Shown here piece after piece: positions 5,369 through 7,694 of a stretch of 7,694 nt of DNA. This DNA is from Phycisphaerales bacterium (lineage in GTDB: Bacteria; Planctomycetota; Phycisphaerae; Tepidisphaerales; Tepidisphaeraceae): positions 5,365-13,058 of the forward strand of contig PMAK01000180.1 in the NCBI GenBank assembly GCA_003153655.1, written 5' to 3'. The notes under the pieces are model-generated. The model searched no databases, was not told where the DNA came from, and worked only from the letters and a program-made list of their open reading frames with translations. A program made the translations under genes and the position numbers. Every line of letters starts with the position of its first letter. Positions within the stretch are counted from its first letter, which is position 1.

Positions 5369-5377
5369 AGCACTGTT

Positions 5378-5392
5378 GGCGAGTCGCTCGCC
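5378..5392. terminator. Hairpin between convergent usp and VIT genes
   Basis: A perfect 6-bp stem, GGCGAG (5378-5383) with CTCGCC (5387-5392), over a 3-nt loop lies 9 bases after the usp stop in the 119-base convergent spacer. No T run follows on either strand. Position favours a terminator for usp; the missing T tract speaks for a Rho-dependent end or none. Confidence 0.4.
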
Positions 5393-5487
5393 CTGACTCC
5401 CAAGCTCCTGTTTGGCGCCTTTTATGTCTTCGTCCTCCACTTCGCGGGCGCCGCCTGGAGTTTAGAGGGCCGCATCGCAGCCGCCGA

Positions 5488-6210
5488 TTACGCCGCAAGG
5501 TGGAAAAGAACTCCCACCCCTGCCGTGACAGCCATTGCGAGGGCGCCCCAGAACGCAACACGCGTCGCGCCGATCCAAGCTGGCGCACCGCCGACTTTTG
5601 CTGCCACTGCCCCGAGGACCGTAAGTTCGCAAAGTGTCGCACCGAACACGCCAGGTATTGCGTAGGCGACCGGAAACAAGCAGACCACCAGCAGCGGCAC
5701 TGTGGCACCGATGGTGAAACTTGCCGCCGAGGCCAAAGCTGCCTGAACGGGATGTGCCGCCTTTTCCTCGGTTATTCCTAATTCATCGCGGGCGTGCGCG
5801 CCCAACGCATCATGCTCCATCAGTTGAGCGGCGACTTGGGCGGCTAGATCAGAGGTAAGCCCTCGAGCAACGTAAATTTCAGCAAGTTCTTTCCGTTCCA
5901 GCTCCACATCATCGGACAACTCTCGCCGCTCTAATGCCAGGTCTGCCTTCTCTGTGTCGGCCTGAGAACTTACCGAAACGTACTCGCCCGCTGCCATTGC
6001 CATGGCTCCAGCCGCCAAGCCGGCAAGACCTGCGACCAGTATGCTTTGCCCGCTGGCCTTAGCAGCCGCAACGCCCACCACCAAGCTAGCTGTCGAAATT
6101 GCTCCGTCATTCGCTCCCAAAACCGCCGCGCGCAGCCAACCGATGTGATGGCTTCGATGTCGTTCGCGATGGGGGCTAACGGGATTCTTGGTTTCCATAA
6201 TTTTTGTCAT
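5488..6210 (-). CDS. VIT1/CCC1-family membrane transporter
   Basis: VIT1/CCC1 proteins move Fe2+ or Mn2+ out of the cytoplasm; bacterial homologues are poorly studied and may export iron or manganese. Starting at the ATG at 6210 the protein has 240 residues: a short polar N-terminus with HRERHRSHHIGWLR (14-27), helix 1 with the family motif LGANDGAIST (31-40), helix 2 running into AAGEYVSVSSQADTE (73-87), a long charged cytoplasmic helical region rich in Glu (about 85-145, the metal-binding module in this family), and three further hydrophobic segments to the C-terminus (about 150-240). The start is uncertain: the frame also has GTG at 6231 and ATG at 6198, and none has a clear Shine-Dalgarno sequence. 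The gene is convergent with usp and lies 77 bases downstream of the REP-type transposase. Metal specificity is not readable from the sequence. Confidence 0.9.
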   Translation of the reverse strand: MTKIMETKNPVSPHRERHRSHHIGWLRAAVLGANDGAISTASLVVGVAAAKASGQSILVAGLAGLAAGAMAMAAGEYVSVSSQADTEKADLALERRELSDDVELERKELAEIYVARGLTSDLAAQVAAQLMEHDALGAHARDELGITEEKAAHPVQAALASAASFTIGATVPLLVVCLFPVAYAIPGVFGATLCELTVLGAVAAKVGGAPAWIGATRVAFWGALAMAVTAGVGVLFHLAA

Positions 6211-6267
6211 CCGGAACCGACCCCGAAGCACATTTCATTTGTCAGACGCGCGTGATGGCGTGTATCC

Positions 6268-6285
6268 AAAAAGGTGACATCCACC
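6268..6285 (-). terminator. Hairpin with T5 directly after the transposase stop
   Basis: Read on the minus strand, GGTG (6282-6285) pairs with CACC (6273-6276), extendable by one G-T pair, and TTTTT (6268-6272) follows at once. It begins two bases after the TnpREP stop codon. This is a compact intrinsic-terminator shape. A second reading is a worn REP-type element, since hairpins of the AAAAGGTG...CACCTTTT kind often flank such transposases; that is inference. Confidence 0.45.
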
Positions 6286-6287
6286 AA

Positions 6288-6959
6288 TTATCCCTTATCC
6301 ACCTTGATTTTCGGTCTTCCACGCGGATTGAGAGTATATGAAATGCCCATCTTCACGGCCATCGTGCGGGTCCAGGCATCGCCGCCCAATGGCCGGCAAC
6401 GCTCCATGCTCGTGGCAATGCGACGCGGCGGCTCGAGCGGCTGATTGACCCGCGACATCCAATTCCTCGGCCGATCCACCGGCCAGGAGCTGAGCAACTG
6501 CGTCGCCAACTTCCTGTCACAACCTAAACTCGACCAGGCCCAATCCTGTGCCTTGGCCACCAGCGGAGTTTTGCCGCGCACCGGATTGGCCTCGACATAT
6601 CGCAAGAGCGTCAGCAGATAATCGTCCTGTTCGACGGCAAAACTTTTGTAGCGGCCCTGGTAAAGATGGCCGCTGGTATGGCGGTAATGGGCACGATATC
6701 GCTTGACGTGGGTGTTGCTGACCCAGGAGAGATAAGCGGCCAGATCGCCATTGCCGGCGGGACGAAGGATCAAATGCCAATGGTCGGGCATGAGACAAAA
6801 ACCGAACAACTCGATGGGGGCCTTGTTCTTGGCGTCGAGGAGGAGTTGGACGAACGCCTGATAATCCGGCGGCTTGCGGAAAATACCCCTGCGGCCGTTG
6901 CCGCGATTGAGGACATGATAGATCACCCCGCCCATGGCGGCGCGCGCTGTGCGTGGCAT
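6288..6959 (-). CDS. REP-associated tyrosine transposase (Y1/HUH family)
   Basis: TnpREP (RAYT) proteins are single-copy, domesticated relatives of IS200/IS605 transposases that nick and join REP palindromes. From the ATG at 6959 the protein has 223 residues: MPRTARA, then GGVIYHVLNRGNGRRGIF (10-27), the HUH motif in FCLMPDHWHLILRP (54-67; His60 and His62), SNTHVKRYRAHYRHTSGHLYQGRYKSF (81-107), and the family block RYVEANPVRG (120-129). The C-terminal end GRPK is also typical. Length and motifs look intact, with no frameshift. A TTG two codons upstream is in frame, but the ATG starts the conserved N-terminus; no good ribosome-binding site is seen. Minus-strand neighbours are an IS4-type transposase gene upstream and the VIT gene downstream. 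No clear set of REP palindromes surrounds it in this window. Confidence 0.92.
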   Translation of the reverse strand: MPRTARAAMGGVIYHVLNRGNGRRGIFRKPPDYQAFVQLLLDAKNKAPIELFGFCLMPDHWHLILRPAGNGDLAAYLSWVSNTHVKRYRAHYRHTSGHLYQGRYKSFAVEQDDYLLTLLRYVEANPVRGKTPLVAKAQDWAWSSLGCDRKLATQLLSSWPVDRPRNWMSRVNQPLEPPRRIATSMERCRPLGGDAWTRTMAVKMGISYTLNPRGRPKIKVDKG

Positions 6960-6992
6960 GAGCAAAAAAACTACCGGAACGAACCGGAATCG

Positions 6993-7002
6993 TCAATATT
7001 GA
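6993..7002. repeat. 10-bp palindrome upstream of TnpREP
   Basis: TCAATATTGA is a perfect palindrome 34 bases upstream of the transposase start, preceded by two CCGGAA copies (6974-6979 and 6984-6989). It may be part of the promoter region or a remnant of an element end. No target-site duplication is visible. Confidence 0.3.
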
Positions 7003-7172
7003 TGGATGCCACCAATCCGGCTCGGCCCGGCGATTGCATTGCGGTGAATCACGGGGCGATGGCGAGGCGGACGGTGGTCGCGGGGCCGCCCCAGCGGGTT
7101 CCGGCGAGTTGTTTTGGGTGAATGGCTCGCAGCGACAAGGCCAACGCGTCCCGGGCGAGACGGTCGTCTGAA

Positions 7173-7694
7173 TCAGCCCCCCCATTTTTTCCACAACTCT
7201 TCCTTGGCCCTCAGCTTGATGCCCGTGTTGTCCGGCCGGTTAATGTGGGCCATCACCTCGGCCTCGGTGGCCACGCCCATCAGATACCAGGCCAGCATCG
7301 TCACCGTCGCCTTGTTCGGCCGCTTGCCCGTCCACAGGTTGATCAGCATGCAGGCGATGATCGCGCAGTAGACCTGAATTTCGATTCCCTGGGCCTTGTG
7401 GCTGATTAAATGCCGGCAACCCAGCATCTGTTTGAAGAATCGGAAGAAGACCTCGATGGCCCAGCGATATTGATAGATCAACGCGATGATCTCGGCCGGC
7501 ACGTCCAGCAGGTTGGTGGCGATGACGATCGTGCCCTTGTTGCCGGGACCGGCGGTCTTGCCGCGCCGTCCGCCACGCTTTTCGTGCGGTTGGGCCTCTA
7601 TGACGATGAGCCGCATCGCGTGATCCGGCCTGTCCTGCGGCTTGCTGTTGATTGGATTAAAGGGGATTGGATTAAAGGGGACGTAGCCAATCCC
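7173..7694 (-). CDS. IS4-family DDE transposase, C-terminal part (5' end outside window)
   Basis: The C-terminal third of an IS4-type transposase; 173 residues are visible and the frame is open to the right edge. Counting from the internal Met at 7616, TIVIATNLLDVPAEIIALIYQYRW (29-52) contains the last beta strand, and the IS4 signature Y-(2)-R-(3)-E-(6)-K is exact: Tyr48, Arg51, Glu55, Lys62. Glu55 is the third catalytic acid of the DDE triad; the two Asp residues lie outside the window. The C-terminus (AIIACMLINLWTGKRP, then MLAWYLMGVATEAEVMAHI) is typical of related planctomycete elements. The first visible residues (about 26) include NPIPFNPI, encoded by an exact 15-bp tandem repeat, and look unlike the usual preceding segment. 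The element's left end should lie between 6966 and 7172, but I could not see a terminal inverted repeat, so no boundaries are given. Confidence 0.9.
   Translation of the reverse strand, partial: GIGYVPFNPIPFNPINSKPQDRPDHAMRLIVIEAQPHEKRGGRRGKTAGPGNKGTIVIATNLLDVPAEIIALIYQYRWAIEVFFRFFKQMLGCRHLISHKAQGIEIQVYCAIIACMLINLWTGKRPNKATVTMLAWYLMGVATEAEVMAHINRPDNTGIKLRAKEELWKKWGG
7651..7680. repeat. Exact 15-bp tandem duplication in the transposase frame
   Basis: ATTGGATTAAAGGGG occurs twice head to tail (7651-7665 and 7666-7680), followed by ACGTAGCCAATCCC. The unit is a multiple of three and keeps the frame open. The repeated AAAGGGG with a following CCAATCCC resembles intergenic REP-type repeat text more than transposase coding sequence. 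Confidence 0.7.

Noticed and set aside
5233..5781. 182-codon plus-strand frame across the usp end and into the VIT gene
   Set aside because: It overlaps two well-recognised genes, has Arg/Cys-rich nonsense composition and no family motifs; it is a shadow frame.
6666..7121. 151-codon plus-strand frame opposite TnpREP
   Set aside because: Antisense shadow of the HUH transposase with no start signal or family resemblance.
6960..7172. Search for IS4 terminal inverted repeat and target duplication
   Set aside because: Only one end could be inside the window and no pair can be compared, so no element boundary can be supported.
6517..7194. 225-codon minus-strand frame overlapping TnpREP
   Set aside because: It lies in another frame of an intact transposase and is Pro/Arg/Ser-rich without motifs.

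Overview
The window looks like a chromosomal accessory region of a moderately GC-rich, free-living bacterium, most likely a planctomycete or a close relative. That assignment is inference. It rests on the REP-associated transposase beginning MPRTARA, the C-terminal type of the IS4-family transposase, the CsrA variant with a lengthened first loop, and a small membrane protein ending in a DPxxYEEPR tail, all of which resemble planctomycete proteins I know. No rRNA, tRNA, CRISPR array or replication origin was found.

Left part (1-2064, + strand): the 3' end of hypB (GTPase/nickel chaperone for [NiFe]-hydrogenase maturation) overlaps by ATGA a hupE/ureJ-type nickel permease gene, so this is the tail of a hydrogenase-maturation operon. 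It is followed by a possible terminator, a 72-residue cysteine-rich putative zinc-binding protein, and a 169-residue four-helix membrane protein of unknown function.

Middle part (2071-5368): on the minus strand lies a likely three-gene unit, ybaK/ebsC-type tRNA deacylase, then a DUF4926-like small protein, then csrA, each with a strong Shine-Dalgarno sequence. Divergently, on the plus strand, come a cytidylate-kinase-like P-loop protein and a double-domain universal stress protein (UspA type). The 330-base divergent spacer holds palindromes near a possible minus-strand promoter, and a perfect 10-bp inverted repeat whose right arm covers the ribosome-binding site of the kinase-like gene. The 29-nt spacer of that repeat contains three GGA triplets, the core motif of CsrA sites.

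Right part (5488-7694, minus strand): a VIT1/CCC1-family membrane transporter, then a REP-associated Y1 (HUH) transposase with a hairpin directly after its stop, then the C-terminal part of an IS4-type DDE transposase running off the window. Near the edge that reading frame contains an exact 15-bp tandem duplication.

Reading it together (inference): nickel/hydrogenase maturation, stress proteins, a metal transporter and a post-transcriptional regulator sit side by side, bordered on the right by mobile genes. This resembles a redox/low-energy survival island. The most testable new idea is that csrA, or a DNA-binding regulator, controls the divergent kinase-like/Usp pair through the inverted repeat at 3543-3591.
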